64,000 nucleotides of DNA. It comes from Favolaschia claudopus (lineage: Eukaryota; Basidiomycota; Agaricomycetes; Agaricales; Mycenaceae). A model generated the notes under the pieces. The model searched no databases. It was not told the DNA's origin and saw only the letters and a list, made by a program, of their open reading frames with translations. This document shows, piece after piece, positions 1 through 10,699 of the stretch. Each line of letters starts with the position of its first letter. The stretch's first letter is position 1. Position numbers and translations under genes: made by a program. The DNA is taken from the NCBI GenBank assembly GCA_037176885.1, contig JAWWNJ010000020.1, forward strand, positions 2,170,001 through 2,234,000. The letters run 5' to 3'.

Positions 1-9
1 CTGCCGGAC

Positions 10-583
10 TACGGTAGGCGGGATGGTCGAGGTTCAATTTCAGAAATTTCCGCGGAGCGGAGTTTAAATCTGGGAGGGAAGCGAGCTCATTTTGTCTTTT
101 GTGCCTTTCTTTAAGCCCTCAAACACCCATGAGATAGTGTAGTGCTACGCTATGCTGCCTTAAATCATTCTCCATTGCCTGGTAGATTATATTTCAGTCA
201 GGCTCTGCACTCGGAGACCCGCAAAACAAGCAAAAAAATCTTCCTCATCCAGGACACCGGCTCGGCGATCATTTTACGGTAGGCGGGATGGTCGAGGTTG
301 GATTTCAGAAATTCCCGCGGAGCGGAGTTCAAATTCGGGAAAAGGCAGCCAGTTTGAGGCATTTTTGGATGCTACTTTGTAGCTCAGGGGACACTCGGAG
401 CCTCGAATTGAGGGTCTTATCAGTACAACAGAGCTGTTTGAGCTGAAAACGAGCCAAAAAATGGATTTCCGTGACATTTTGCATCGAAATAGAGCCAACT
501 TGATGATAGATCAATGATGTGAATGATCGCCGAGTCTGATCCTGGAAGAGGAAGTTTTTCTTGCTTATTTTGCGGGCATCCTT
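10..583 (+). repeat. Two direct copies of a repeat with a tRNA-like core
   Basis: A roughly 70-bp core starting TACGGTAGGCGGGATGGTCG occurs at 10-80 and again at 275-345. It contains TGGTCGAGG (A-box-like) and GAGTTCAAAT (B-box-like) about 35 bp apart, as in a tRNA-derived SINE head. The sequences after the two cores differ, giving two subtypes. The stretch 210-272 is present inverted at about 521-583, so the second copy sits inside an inverted repeat. No cloverleaf can be folded with confidence, so tRNA derivation is inference. The predicted peptides here look like chance frames. Confidence 0.6.
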
Positions 584-789
584 GAGTACAAAACCTGACA
601 CAGCCCTGTAGCATACTAGCCTACAAGATAGGTATTTCAATATGCCGAAGGTATCAAATACGGTATTTTTCTTTTGTTGGCTCTCCTCGGAGTCTCCCGT
701 GTCGCGCCGAAATGCCGAAGCAAAGTTGCACAATGCGACACTGTCTACTGACTTGGTGAAATAGGAGGTGCAAGAGAGCTAAGTGTAGG

Positions 790-1371
790 AAATGCAGCAG
801 AGTCTGCCTTATCTTTCAAGATACATATTCCGACCAGTGAACACTCAGTATGAACTTGCCGACCGCGCATCAGTGTGCCGCATCATTTCGGCGCGGCAAC
901 ACAAACCAACGCGGCAACACAAACCAACCTACCTTTTTCGGGCAATGGGGAATGATTTCAGGCAGTATAGAGGAGCATTGCACTCACTCATGGGCGCATG
1001 GGCATCCGAAGGCTCAGGGGAAGGTGCAAAAGACAAAATGAGGTTGCATCCCTCCCGGATTTGAACTCCGCTCCGCGGAAATTTCTGAAATTGAACCTCG
1101 ACCATTCCGCCTACCGTAATCATTTACATCATTGATACATCATCAGGTTGGTTCTATTTCGATGTAAAATGCCTTGAAAATGCATTCTTTTGCTTGTTTT
1201 TAGCTCGAACAGCTCTGTCGGACTGAGGAGACCCTTGATATAAGGTTTATAATGCTCCCCGAGCTACAAGGTAGTACCCGAAAATGCCTGAAACTGGATG
1301 CCCTTTCCCGGATTTCAACTCCGCTCCGCGGAAATTTCTGAAATTGAACCTCGACCATCCCGCCTACCGTA
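790..1371 (-). repeat. Two inverted copies of the tRNA-like repeat
   Basis: The same core as at 10-80 is found reverse-complemented at 1050-1119 and 1305-1371. The copy ending at 1371 shares its downstream sequence with the plus-strand copy at 275, including the GATGATGTATCAATGATG stretch. The copy at 1050-1119 shares its downstream ATTTTGTCTTTTG with the copy at 10. The order is therefore subtype alpha-beta on plus and beta-alpha on minus. Confidence 0.6.
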
Positions 1372-1486
1372 GCCGGACACTGCCGTTGAGAGGGATTCTC
1401 AATGCTGGCATTATGCTGCGGGCCTTTGGCAGCTGCCAACCAAGCTGCCGAGCCTGCCGAACGTAGCCGAGAAGGTGACGTAATCC

Positions 1487-1597
1487 AAGGTAAGGCTTAA
1501 TTAAGGGTTAAGATAGATCCAGCTTCATGTTAACCCTTAGCATTAACTTGAAATTAAGGGTTAATTCATTCTAAGGCTTAACCCTTAGGAGGAACAC
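1487..1597. repeat. Short TTAA-rich element ending AGGAACACTG
   Basis: This stretch of about 110 bp is built from repeated AAGGCTTAA/AAGGGTTAA blocks in both orientations and ends with AGGAACACTG. A second sequence of the same design ends with the same AGGAACACTG near 6808. It is probably a small non-autonomous DNA element. No clear target duplication was seen. Confidence 0.4.
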
Positions 1598-1806
1598 TGT
1601 GTCAGAAATTTTCTTCCTTCTCTCAGCGCCTGCGCGTCGCGTCTCTGCCCAATGAGCAGTGAGCACCCTCCAGCCAGCCACAAAGCCCTTTTGGGACCTC
1701 TTTTTCAAGGGAGGGATACAGAATAAAGAGTTTGTAGGGTAGATAATTGAAGGCCAGCATATTGCTTACAAATCATAACACGTGATAATTATAGGCCTTC
1801 AAAGCT

Positions 1807-2375
1807 TTATAGCTTGAGCCCTATAACCTCTAAAAGGCCTTCAGCAAGTCTGGGAGGTTGTTCGGCCAGCTCCGCACATTCTAGAGAGAACGAAGATAAG
1901 TGAGATTCCCGCGAACCAACCTCTTCTGTCAACATCTGGCGCACGTCATCCACGGCTGCCTGGGGAACTGAGATACGGCAATCAATGCCCCCGAAATTCT
2001 TGGGTGCAGATGCGTCGGCGGGGACATGGCCTGAAGGCATATTCTTTTCTATCTGAACGCGAACACGGTGATGATTCCACCAGAGACGAAATTCATCCAG
2101 TTTTGCTTGCAACAAAGGTACGAAGATCCAGTAGAACAGTGATCTTCCATTGAAAATTTTGTTAGCACCTCCCCAAGGAGACGACTCACACATGAAAATC
2201 AACATCAGGGCTGAAAAATTCGTTCTCTCTTTCCAATCAATATAAATTCTTTCAGATTGCGTCCTAACTTGTCCTTTAACCAGTGCCAGAATGCCTCGAT
2301 GATTGTGTTGTGCACACTCTCGATTAACCGACAAACAGGATATACCTCTGGATCAATATCGGGGGCAAAGGTAGT
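1807..2375 (-). pseudogene. Integrase-core (rve/DDE-like) pseudogene, C-terminal part
   Basis: The minus strand encodes the C-terminal half of an Agaricomycete integrase-core protein. The upstream piece carries SVHNTIIEAFWHWLKD, where the Glu fits the acidic third residue of the D-D-E triad. After a break the frame resumes with FYWIFVPLLQAKLDEF and RLWWNHHRVRVQIEKNMPSG, which match the usual tail of this family. A probable intron lies between them (GTGAGT donor, GGTGCTAAC branch-like site, AAG acceptor). The reading frame also shifts near 2240 and the N-terminal half with the first two Asp residues is missing, so it is a 5'-truncated remnant. A much more complete relative lies at 28973-30780. 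Family assignment rests on motif recognition, not on a search. Confidence 0.7.
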
Positions 2376-2665
2376 GCTGGTTCAACTGGTTAGCTTTACA
2401 ACTCGTCAAGTCCTATCCTATACATGAAAACACAAGGATCCGCTGACTGCCACTTATGCCCCATTTTTTCTTCACCTATGGTTCCTATGTCGAGTTATCG
2501 TTCTCACAGTCGATGGAGGCGCTCACCCACCTACTCCAAGACTAAGTATACTCTACCAACCACGGTCGAATCCTCACTAGAATTACCTTTTACTTATTTA
2601 TCGCCCTCCGGGCACCGCGTCTTAGTAGTTGGTTTACTTGTTGCGGTATAGAAATGCTGATACAA

Positions 2666-2960
2666 AAAAAAAAAAAAAAAAAGATCCGCTCACGTGAAAA
2701 GTAACGTGACTTTGACACGAAACCACGGGACCATGTCGAGATGATGCTGCCGGCTGTCGAGATGTTGCTCCAGGTTCCCACGAACCTTCCCGAGGGCGCC
2801 GCGCACCGCGAGTGCAGCTAGTGCGGCGCCGAGGGCACGCAATCCAGCAAGAAAAAAACACGCGGGGTTTGGGGCGGAGCCCCGACAAGCTGTGCACCAG
2901 CCGTAGGTAGGGACGCGAGCGCAGCGAGCCGGCCCTGCCGAAGGCGGGGTGCTTAAGCTT
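2666..2960 (-). repeat. GC-rich dispersed repeat, copy A (uninterrupted)
   Basis: Read on the minus strand, the copy runs from AAGCTTAAGCACCCCGCC through GGGGCTCCGCCCCAAACCCC and CTTGCTGGATTGCGTGCCC to CACGTGAGCGGATC. It abuts an 18-bp A-run at 2666-2683. It contains several palindromes (GGGGCTCCGCCCC, GGCGCCGCGC). Partial or complete relatives occur at about 2962, 3610/4507, 4680, 5360, 15538, 19913, 23629 and 49090. The copy is the uninterrupted version of the one broken by the TRIM at 3736-4506. Confidence 0.75.
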
Positions 2961-2961
2961 G

Positions 2962-3190
2962 TACAGTTACTTGAAAAGAGGGCCAGGCCATCACTCTCGT
3001 GACTTTTGACAGAAAATCACGGGGTCAATGTCGAGATGTTGAGATCATACTAGACGTCGCGAGCGGAGCGAGCGCAGCGGGGTTTGGGGCGGCCAGCCCC
3101 AACAAGCTGTGTGACCGAACGGAGGGAGGTCGGCGAGCGCAGCGAGTCGGCCGTGCCGGAGGCAGGGAACTAAAGCTTGTATACAAAGTA
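2962..3190 (+). repeat. GC-rich dispersed repeat, copy B
   Basis: This copy starts at ACTTGAAAAGAGGGCCAGGCC, continues with TGACTTTTGACAGAAAATCA and the GCGAGCGGAGCGAGCGCAGC block, and ends near AAAGCTTGTATAC. The closest relative in the window is the copy at 19913-20092, which shares both the front part and the GC-rich block. Confidence 0.7.
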
Positions 3191-3609
3191 AAGCGACAAA
3201 TGTCCTGAATCTAGTCTCGTAAACAAGACTTTATAAACTTTCTTGAAGACAGTCGTTCAAACGTATATATTGTTGCCAGCCGATCTCTGATCCCTTATAT
3301 TTTCCATCTCAAATTTGAAACTGTTCAGGAACACCTGCACTCGTTGGAAGAAAGGATGGCCTTGTCTTATTCAATCCCATGACTCACACGGTTGGCGGGT
3401 ATATTCATTCTCTTCATATATTTCTCCTGTGCTGACTTGAATTCTGATCTAGAAACAGTGGTATTGGCGACTTCGGCCTTGAAGGAATCAACTTGTTTCT
3501 CCGAGACCATAGCTGCGGCGATGTTTGTAATCGACTTGCACTAGATGAAGTCGCATAATGAAGAAGGCTCACGACGTGTCAGTCACGTGGTGCGCTCCAT
3601 CGTTGGGTC

Positions 3610-3735
3610 AACAAGCTTAAGCACCCCGCCTTCGGCAGGGCCGGCTCGCTGCGCTCGCGTCCCTCCCTACGGCTGGTGCACAGCTTGTCGGGGCTCCGCC
3701 CCAAACCCCGCAGGTTTTTTTCTTGCTGGATTGCG
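3610..3735 (+). repeat. GC-rich dispersed repeat, copy C, left part
   Basis: This is the first half of a copy that matches the minus strand of 2666-2960. It stops exactly at TTGCG (3731-3735), where the TRIM begins. The second half resumes at 4507 with another TTGCG. Confidence 0.8.
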
Positions 3736-3856
3736 TGTTGGAAGGAGGTGATTATGTCATCGTCACCATGTACTCAGCCCCTGTCGTCATGTACTTACCC
3801 CCTGTCGTAGTCGCATCTGATTCATTCCTTTCTTGCCTTCTACCACCATCTCAACA
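3736..3856 (+). repeat. TRIM left LTR
   Basis: This is the 121-bp left terminal repeat, starting TG and ending CA, preceded by the TTGCG duplication. Confidence 0.88.
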
Positions 3857-4385
3857 GGTTATGGGCCCTCAGCTTCCTTTTATTTGCTTCTGCTGCTGAA
3901 CCCCAACTCATTTATCGTTCTTTTCCATTCCATAAACCCGAATTCGACACATGACGACGACCGAGAGACCTTGGGGAGACAGCCCCTGAAGGACGACCAC
4001 TCTCAGACGGAGAGACCTGCGGGAGACGACCCACCCGCGGGACGACCACTCTCAGACCGGGAGGACCTACGAGAGATGACCCCCTCGAGGACGACCACCT
4101 TCCAAACCGAAGGACCGGTGGGAGACGACCCCCTCACTGGACGACCACCTTCACGCCCGAGAAGGACCGGCGGGAAACGATGCCCTTGCTGGACGACCAC
4201 CTTCTGTCCTAATGCGAATATCGAAAACAGTTTATGTTATCCTCGACATCGTTCATTCTTTCATCCGACGTCACGCCGATTTCGATGGTGTATATTGCCG
4301 ATGAAGATATGCGACGACTCCAGGGGGAGCTTAATTTGGTTTTGGTTCTACATTTTGGCTTCGTACTCGGTGCGATGAGGGGGAG

Positions 4386-4506
4386 TGTCGGAAGGAGGTG
4401 AATATGTCATCGTCACCATGTACTCAGCCCCTGTCGTCATGTACTTACCCCCTGTCGTAGTCGCATCTGATTCATTCCTTTCTTGCCTTCTACCACCATC
4501 TCAACA
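4386..4506 (+). repeat. TRIM right LTR
   Basis: This is the 121-bp right terminal repeat, preceded by a polypurine-like tract and followed by the TTGCG duplication. Confidence 0.88.
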
Positions 4507-4760
4507 TTGCGTGCCCTCGGCGCCGCACTGCCGCTCGCCGGCACGCGGCGCCGTCGGGAAGGTTCGTGGGAACCGGGAGCAACATCTCGACAGTCGGCAG
4601 CGACATCTCGACATGGTCCCGTGGTTTCGTGTCAAAGTCACGTTACTTTTCACGTGTCCTGATCCATGTAGAGGACTTCACAAGCTTAAGCACCCCGCCT
4701 GGATTTTTTTTGCTGGATTCCTTGCCCGCGGCCAAGGGGTGCGGGATCGGCGGATCTTGG
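4507..4760 (+). repeat. GC-rich dispersed repeat, copy C right part plus a further partial copy
   Basis: From 4507 to about 4660 the sequence continues the repeat interrupted at 3735 (GCGTGCCCTCGGCGCCGCAC and on to TCACGTTACTTTTCACGTG). At about 4681 a new partial copy begins with CAAGCTTAAGCACCCCGCC. The stretch from 4760 to 5350 holds no gene I can support. Confidence 0.7.
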
Positions 4761-5359
4761 CAAGCGTTCTCACGACCACCCACCCCCCAGAAAAGGAAAT
4801 GACATGACAGCGGCGATCAGAGGCCATCAAGGTGTCTTGCTTATCCCTAGTGCTGCCGCGAGGTGGAGGCCCTCGAGGTGACCTTGGCCTTAAACTGTGG
4901 CCATTTATGGTAGTCGAGGTGATGGCGCCTTGAGACTGTTTTCGGAAATAATACTCAAAAACAGTTGTTAGCGCCAGAGAAACGTGATGCTTGCTCGTGA
5001 GTGGGTCACTGGAGGCTAGCTGAACTTTTTTCGCGGCTCAGGGAATGAAAATGAAGTGAAGAGAGTGAATTTCGAGGTGGACTGCTGAGGTGACGTCATC
5101 TCAAGGTGGGTTCAAGGTTGATGGGCCATCACCTCAAGGTACCTCGACCTCTCCTCGCGGCAGCACTACTTATCCCGCTATCTCGACGCGCGATGCACAT
5201 TCTATACTCCGTGTGTATATACCATTCATCTCGTTCTCAACGCACAGAGGTCTCTACACCCAATTTTCAGAATCCCAAATTTTTGCGCGCCGTGCCGCAC
5301 GCTGCTGGCAATGATGCGCCGCTGTCACAACGTAAATTTGATGGCGGACAAGATAGGAA

Positions 5360-5545
5360 TCTTAAGCACCCCTTGCCCGCGGCGGCGCCGCTCGCTGCAC
5401 TCGCCGGCGCGCGGCGCCGGGGACCGCGTGTGAGTTTCAACATCTCGACAGCCGGTTGTGTTGTAGGATGTTGACAAAACCCCGTGATTTTCTGTCAAAA
5501 GTCACGCGACTGATGGCCTGGCCCTCTTTTCAAGTATAGGATACA
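5360..5545 (-). repeat. GC-rich dispersed repeat, copy D
   Basis: This is a divergent copy, with CTTAAGCACCCC at the left and the TCTGTCAAAAGTCACGCGAC and CCCTCTTTTCAAGTATAGGA boundary at the right. The right end is the same as in the copy inserted at 19913. From 5546 to 5950 I see no gene. Confidence 0.6.
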
Positions 5546-5953
5546 AGGTCAATAGCGTTTAGTGTCGGCTTCGAAATCGAGACGGATGATTTTCTGAGAC
5601 ATGACTCGGAATGGACCATGGTACCACAGGAGGCACGGGGGTTTTTATCTCATTCCCAGTTGTTCCATGAACGCCGTTGTTCCTCTGGTCCTGTCAAGAA
5701 AAGCTGTTGAGTCGAGGCACGCGAGTTCTCTGTTCTAGTTCCGAAGAGGGTTAAAAGCTGTATTGTATTATCTATAAGCGAGCGAATGCGCGCCGCACTG
5801 TCTTTCAGTATGGCGGTCAAAGTGATGTTTTAATCAAAACCCAATATATCACGGTTTTGCAAGTATATAGTGCGAGTTGGTGAAAGAATATCCCAGGTGA
5901 GTAGAAACCGATATCTGAGGTGAAGTGAGATATAGAAAGTTGGAGGTCAGATA

Positions 5954-6322
5954 CAGTTGCGGCAAAATCAATTTACTTACCAAATAAGGAAATTTTCATC
6001 AAATCCGCTCTACCACACAACAAAACCACCACAAGCACGTTGAAATAGCACCAAGCGCCTGTACTCCCGGATTTGAGCCGGTCTACGCCCAAAAAACAAC
6101 CGGATTCGTCATGTTTCTCACTGTTTTTGGCTGCACTTTATGAGACAAAGTTGCTGGTTATCCCGGTGAAACCAATACAAAGACGCCAGTTTTTTTACAT
6201 CAGGAATACAGCCTAGCAGTTCTTAGTATTCTTATCAACTTACCGCTCGAAAAAAACGAGCAAAAGGAGCGAATTGACGAGAATTTCCTTATTTAGTAAG
6301 TAAATTGATTTTGCCGCAACTG
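5954..6322. mobile_element. Tc1/mariner-like MITE, 369 bp, TA duplication
   Basis: Terminal inverted repeats of about 45 bp start CAGTTGCGGCAAAATCAATT on the left and are mirrored at the right end (GATTTTGCCGCAACTG). Both ends are flanked by TA (5952-5953, 6323-6324), the target used by Tc1/mariner elements. The interior has no transposase. A related end (TTGCCGCAACTGTA) occurs at about 37757-37771. Confidence 0.85.
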
Positions 6323-6706
6323 TATATATAAAAAGTCGAAGTTTGGATATATCTCGGAGACAAAATATATAGAAAGTGAGGCTCACAAGGAAAATATATC
6401 GAGTAAACGACGGAAAAAATCCAATTTTGGGCCAATCTTGCCGACGTGTTTGTTAACCGGTTTATAAACACCCTGTTTACAGACAAAAATCAAAAAACCG
6501 TTTATAATTGGGCTGGGAATCAAAAACATGACCCTAGGCGTCAGGCATTCAGTGCCATTCGATTCAGATTGAGAAACTGTCGGCAGCGGATCATTTAGAC
6601 GAAGATAACCTGATGATGGCGAGCTTCAGGTAGGATTCGGAGACAACAATGGCGAGAACGCGTGAAATTTGTTACTTGTCCACCGCAAAAAAAAATTCAT
6701 TTGTTT

Positions 6707-6808
6707 GTTCCTAAGGCCTTAATTTGAAGGCCTTAATTAGGCCTTAATATGATATTGAGCCCTTAGCCGCCGAGGTTGCCCTTAATAAGGCCTTAAGAAG
6801 GAACACTG
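6707..6808. repeat. Short TTAA-rich element, second example
   Basis: About 100 bp with repeated AAGGCCTTAA blocks. It starts GTTCCTAAGGCCTTAA and ends CTTAAGAAGGAACACTG, so the ends are imperfect inverted repeats. It shares its end with the element at 1487-1597. The stretch 6810-7150 holds no supported gene. Confidence 0.45.
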
Positions 6809-7159
6809 AAGGAGCCCTACATGCGACATTGAGATCAAAACCGCCGCATTTTTTTCTCTCCTTTACCTCCAAGTGAATTCTTGACATTATGTGGTAGAAT
6901 ACCTCATTACATGCTCTGGTATACACTAGAAGAATTTGGATTTTATAGACTTTGTTGTGGAACGGAAAATACGGAAAAACGAAGTTGCTATCCAAGGACC
7001 ACTACTACACTGTACATTGTTGATCCCAAAACTGGTCGAGGGATTCGAGCTAATGTAGCCTATTGATTATTTTACAGATTTTTCTTTCCAAAGGTTCCGA
7101 AAAAAGAAAGTTGTCCCACTCATGCACGTGATGTTCGTTGAGGGTGGATCGGGGCTACC

Positions 7160-8467
7160 TTAGCCATTCCCACTGGCCGATTGTAGTAATATGGATAAAA
7201 CAGCCTCGAGCGCAGCAGTGGCAGTGCAGCGATCTTCAGGCTTGGCGCAAGTCATTTTGGCGAGGAGGGTTTCGTAACGTTCGTAAACTGTGTCTTCAGA
7301 GGGTATGCCATACCACTTGTGTGTATGTGCATCAGTAGACAGCATGCAGGTGCGGGGAAAAGATGCGAACCTTCCGTCCCTCTTCCATCTCCCCCTGAAG
7401 AACCTTACCCAGCATGCATACATCGGCGGCACAAACATCGTACAACTGATCAAGAGATTGTTCCGGGGCGGCGAATGCAGAAGGTGGTCGAACACCAGAC
7501 CCAGGTGATCGTCGGTTATCAGCAGAGAACAGTACTGCCCCCCCAAAATCTATGTATGCCATACAAAAGTTGAATTTACTGTGACGGCTGAGCTCATGGT
7601 GCGTGGGAGCATGATTCCAAAGGATATTCCTCGGATGTATGTCCTATCACGTAAAATTAAAGGGAGTAATGCTGGAGATCGTGAGCTTACTCCATGAGCA
7701 ATGTAATGTTCATGCATGAAGACAAGGCCCTTCAAGACACATCAATAACACTGTCATGTATACCATCTGCAGACATACCTCGAGTAATTGCCGGGCCATT
7801 TCAAACCTTGAAGGAGCGCGATCGAAGGGAGGCCATTGCCAATGCTCGTACCAGCACGCTTGAACTGAAAATTCAAAGCCGTTTCCCGGTATGAACTGCA
7901 GAACAGGTATTGTATGGTTCCGAGGATCAGAGCGTAAAGGATCGAAGGAAAGGCTCTTGAGGATTTGTAGCTCAATATCTTCGACGAGAATGGCCTTGAT
8001 AATTACGTGACGGTGATACTGATCCAATGCGAGATTGAGGAAGACACTCTTCGTATTACTATTAGTGGGAACCCAGTAGAGTGTTCCTGGGCTTACTTCT
8101 TGAAAGAAGGTAACGGTCCTATCCATAACCCTCACAGACGAAGCCCAGTCTTCATCGAGTCTGTGGACAAAATCTTCATCATTCTGTGGATGAAAGGGAT
8201 CAACGGCGGCTTGTCGCGGGAGATCGGTACTGTATCGCAGATCTTCGTAATACTTTGTACGAGACAAGCTGAGCCCGTGTCGGTGAAGCTGGTCTGCAGA
8301 CAGCAGCCATGGAGTTTGAAAATGTGAAGGCTGATAGGAGTGCCAAGGCTATAATTCGGTAAGCTGTGAACATAGGGAAATTATTGTACAGACGAGTCCA
8401 TCGAGTGCTTCATGTTCTTTCCCGTTGTATGCAGCATAAGATGCGCTACAAGAGGGCCGTATCTCAT
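7160..8467 (-). CDS. Protein-kinase-like protein, five exons, intact
   Basis: Proposed exons on the minus strand are 8467-8390, 8348-7779, 7729-7691, 7643-7371 and 7315-7160. Every junction is phase 0 and the product is 371 residues. The introns are 41, 49, 47 and 55 nt; the last has an unusual GTTCGC donor but a CTGATG branch-like site. Kinase landmarks are present in order: Lys144 in HVIIKAI, Glu152 in the helix after it, HGDIHPRN at 228-235 with the catalytic Asp230 and Asn235, and DFG at 261-263. HGD in place of HRD is common in atypical fungal kinases. A late PE motif follows (AAPEQS). This is the Agaricomycete-expanded kinase-like family. Cytosolic activity is possible but substrate and role are unknown. 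The first exon and start codon are the least certain part. Confidence 0.75.
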
Positions 8468-10699
8468 TGCTGCAAGTCAATTTTCGCGTGACAATCGATG
8501 CAGTCGAAGTTAACGTGTCATGTTCGCTCGGTTCGTTGGAATTCGATGGTGTGGGCCTGTTCTACTAGGGAGGTCAAGAAGAAGAAAAAACGAGCATCAC
8601 AAGCGAGTCCTACGGGCACCAAAGTTGCCAAAGTTCTGGTGTCAGCCAAAAGGCCCATCCTATACATGAAAAGAAGAAGAGCACAGCCTCAGCTCCAGGA
8701 ATGACAGCGTGTGCTCAAAGCGAGCACCGCGAGCTAGAGCACATAGCCGGCTAGCTAAGAGAGCGAGAAGGAAAGATGCTTGGTTTCTGGGATCTCTGTG
8801 AGTGAGGCTTCCGGATGAGCACTAACCCAGTTAGTGTCAACCAAAAGCCAAGACTCAGGGTGTGGTGGGCGGGCCGAGAAATCGTCGAGAGAGCGGAAGG
8901 AGAGAGTCGATCAGCGATCAGTGATCGGCATCTTTCCTTCTCGCTCTCTTAGCTAGCCGGCTATGTGCTCTAGCTCGCGGTGCTCGCTTTGAGCACACGC
9001 TGTCAGCTAGCTAAGTCGCTAGGAAATCCAACATGAATAAGTCTTTGGGAAGAGGAGCCCCGGAAACTTGGTTTCTGGGATCTCTGTGAGTGAGGCTTCC
9101 GGATGAGCACTAACCCACAAAAACCAGGGAACCCAGTGACCGGACAGGCGGAATCCAGGAAGACGACTCTCCCAAAGAAAATGTCACCCAATGCTACAGC
9201 GTAGCATAGTATAAATTCAGACAAGAAGATCACGGTGCATAGTACTGAGAACGAGGAAATTATGGTTGAAAAATAACCAATGACTCAAATCATTTCATGA
9301 GACGTGCAAGATGTAAAGAACCAATAAAGAACACTTTGAAGTTTGGAGCCACAACGGCCATGAATGATATTGTGTCAAGGATAACCACAATCAACTTGAA
9401 GGTGAAGCCCAACCTAGCCTAATGAATAAGAGGAAGTTGCTGCGCGGCGAGCAAGCAGTCGTGAATAGCTTGGAAGTTATTCGTGAGCAACAAACAGAAG
9501 AATGAAATTGACCACCTTTGCGGCCGGCAAAATATCTGATCATAGACTCTGCACCCAAATAATGGGTCCGTCTCAAAGTCGAGGACCGACACAAGAGAAT
9601 TCAGAAGAGGTGGACCAAGCAGCGAGTCAAGCCACACTATCACCTTCCGGAAGATGACTCCCCGAGAACGGAAATACGAACATAACTAGGACGGAAATTT
9701 GACGGAAATTGAACTATCCGAAAGTTCTAACAATGCGAGAATGAGAGAATGCAGAACCACAATCAACGAACAGATAGTCGTTGACGAGATGTGACCCAAG
9801 CCCAAGGACCGAAGGAAAGGGTATGGCATCGGACACAGACGAGATCAAGGGAGGGGAGTGGACACTAAAGAAAACGCGGCAAGGGTAGGAAAATTAAGAC
9901 GAAATGGTCAATAGTGCGGAATGCCTGGAAGTAAATCCGGGAGGCCAGAGAACCCGTGGAACATCAACCGGTTTGCAGAGAAAGTTTTGCAAGAGATTAC
10001 AACAGCGAGCACGGAGAGAAATGGGTACTCAACCATGTATGATAGACATATTCGAAATCTGATGACAATGTTCGTCACCGGAGCACATGAGACACACGGC
10101 TGTGGCTTGTCGTGGTATCAAGGCACCGAAACGAACGAACCAATGAACATACAAACCCAAACATCTAAATCCAGCATACCATTGGCATACCAGCAACAGC
10201 ATTCTAGCATCAAATATTGTTAACGAAGGAAAATTATCCAAAAGATAAAGGTATGAGCCACGCTGAACGACCGTCCAATCCGCGCAGAAGTGATGGTTCT
10301 CTGCGCAGAGAAGAGAATGAATGATGTGAGAACAAAGCCCACTCCGTCACCGAAAATTGTGGTATGCAGGCTAGAGAAACTCCGGGCAAGACAAACAGTC
10401 AAACGATAAGAATTGCACATTGTAGCATGCCAATTGAAACGATCAGCTAGCGAAAGTATTCACCGTGAATGTCCGCATACAGCAAATAATTTCGGGCCGC
10501 CATGGCGAAAATCCCAGAAGATCAAAGTCCATCTATCGGAAGAGATCATGGGAATTTCCGAGTTGGATCCAATATGCGACCCAAAATAAATGTGTACTCA
10601 TGGCTCAAGGGCATGCACGCTGAACGAAAGGCAAAACAGGCATAGAGGAAAAGTAAATGCACCAATCTGCAAGATAGCGTGCGTTGGAGCGGCATGTAG

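Larger units (their letters stand above)
3736..4506 (+). mobile_element. TRIM (miniature LTR retrotransposon), complete
   Basis: Two 121-bp direct repeats, 3736-3856 and 4386-4506, begin TGT(T/C)GGAAGGAGGTGA and end CATCTCAACA, as LTRs do. They are almost identical. The element is bounded by the 5-bp direct duplication TTGCG (3731-3735 and 4507-4511). A purine tract GATGAGGGGGAG lies directly before the right LTR and fits a polypurine tract. The 529-bp interior has no RT, protease or integrase. It carries imperfect GGGAGACGACCC/GACGACCAC tandem units, and a long frame there is probably a by-product. It must have been mobilised by enzymes supplied elsewhere. The primer-binding site after 3856 was not identified. 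Confidence 0.88.

Noticed and set aside
3833..4378. 181-residue frame in the TRIM interior
   Set aside because: It is made of imperfect short tandem units and overlaps the left LTR, without any known domain.
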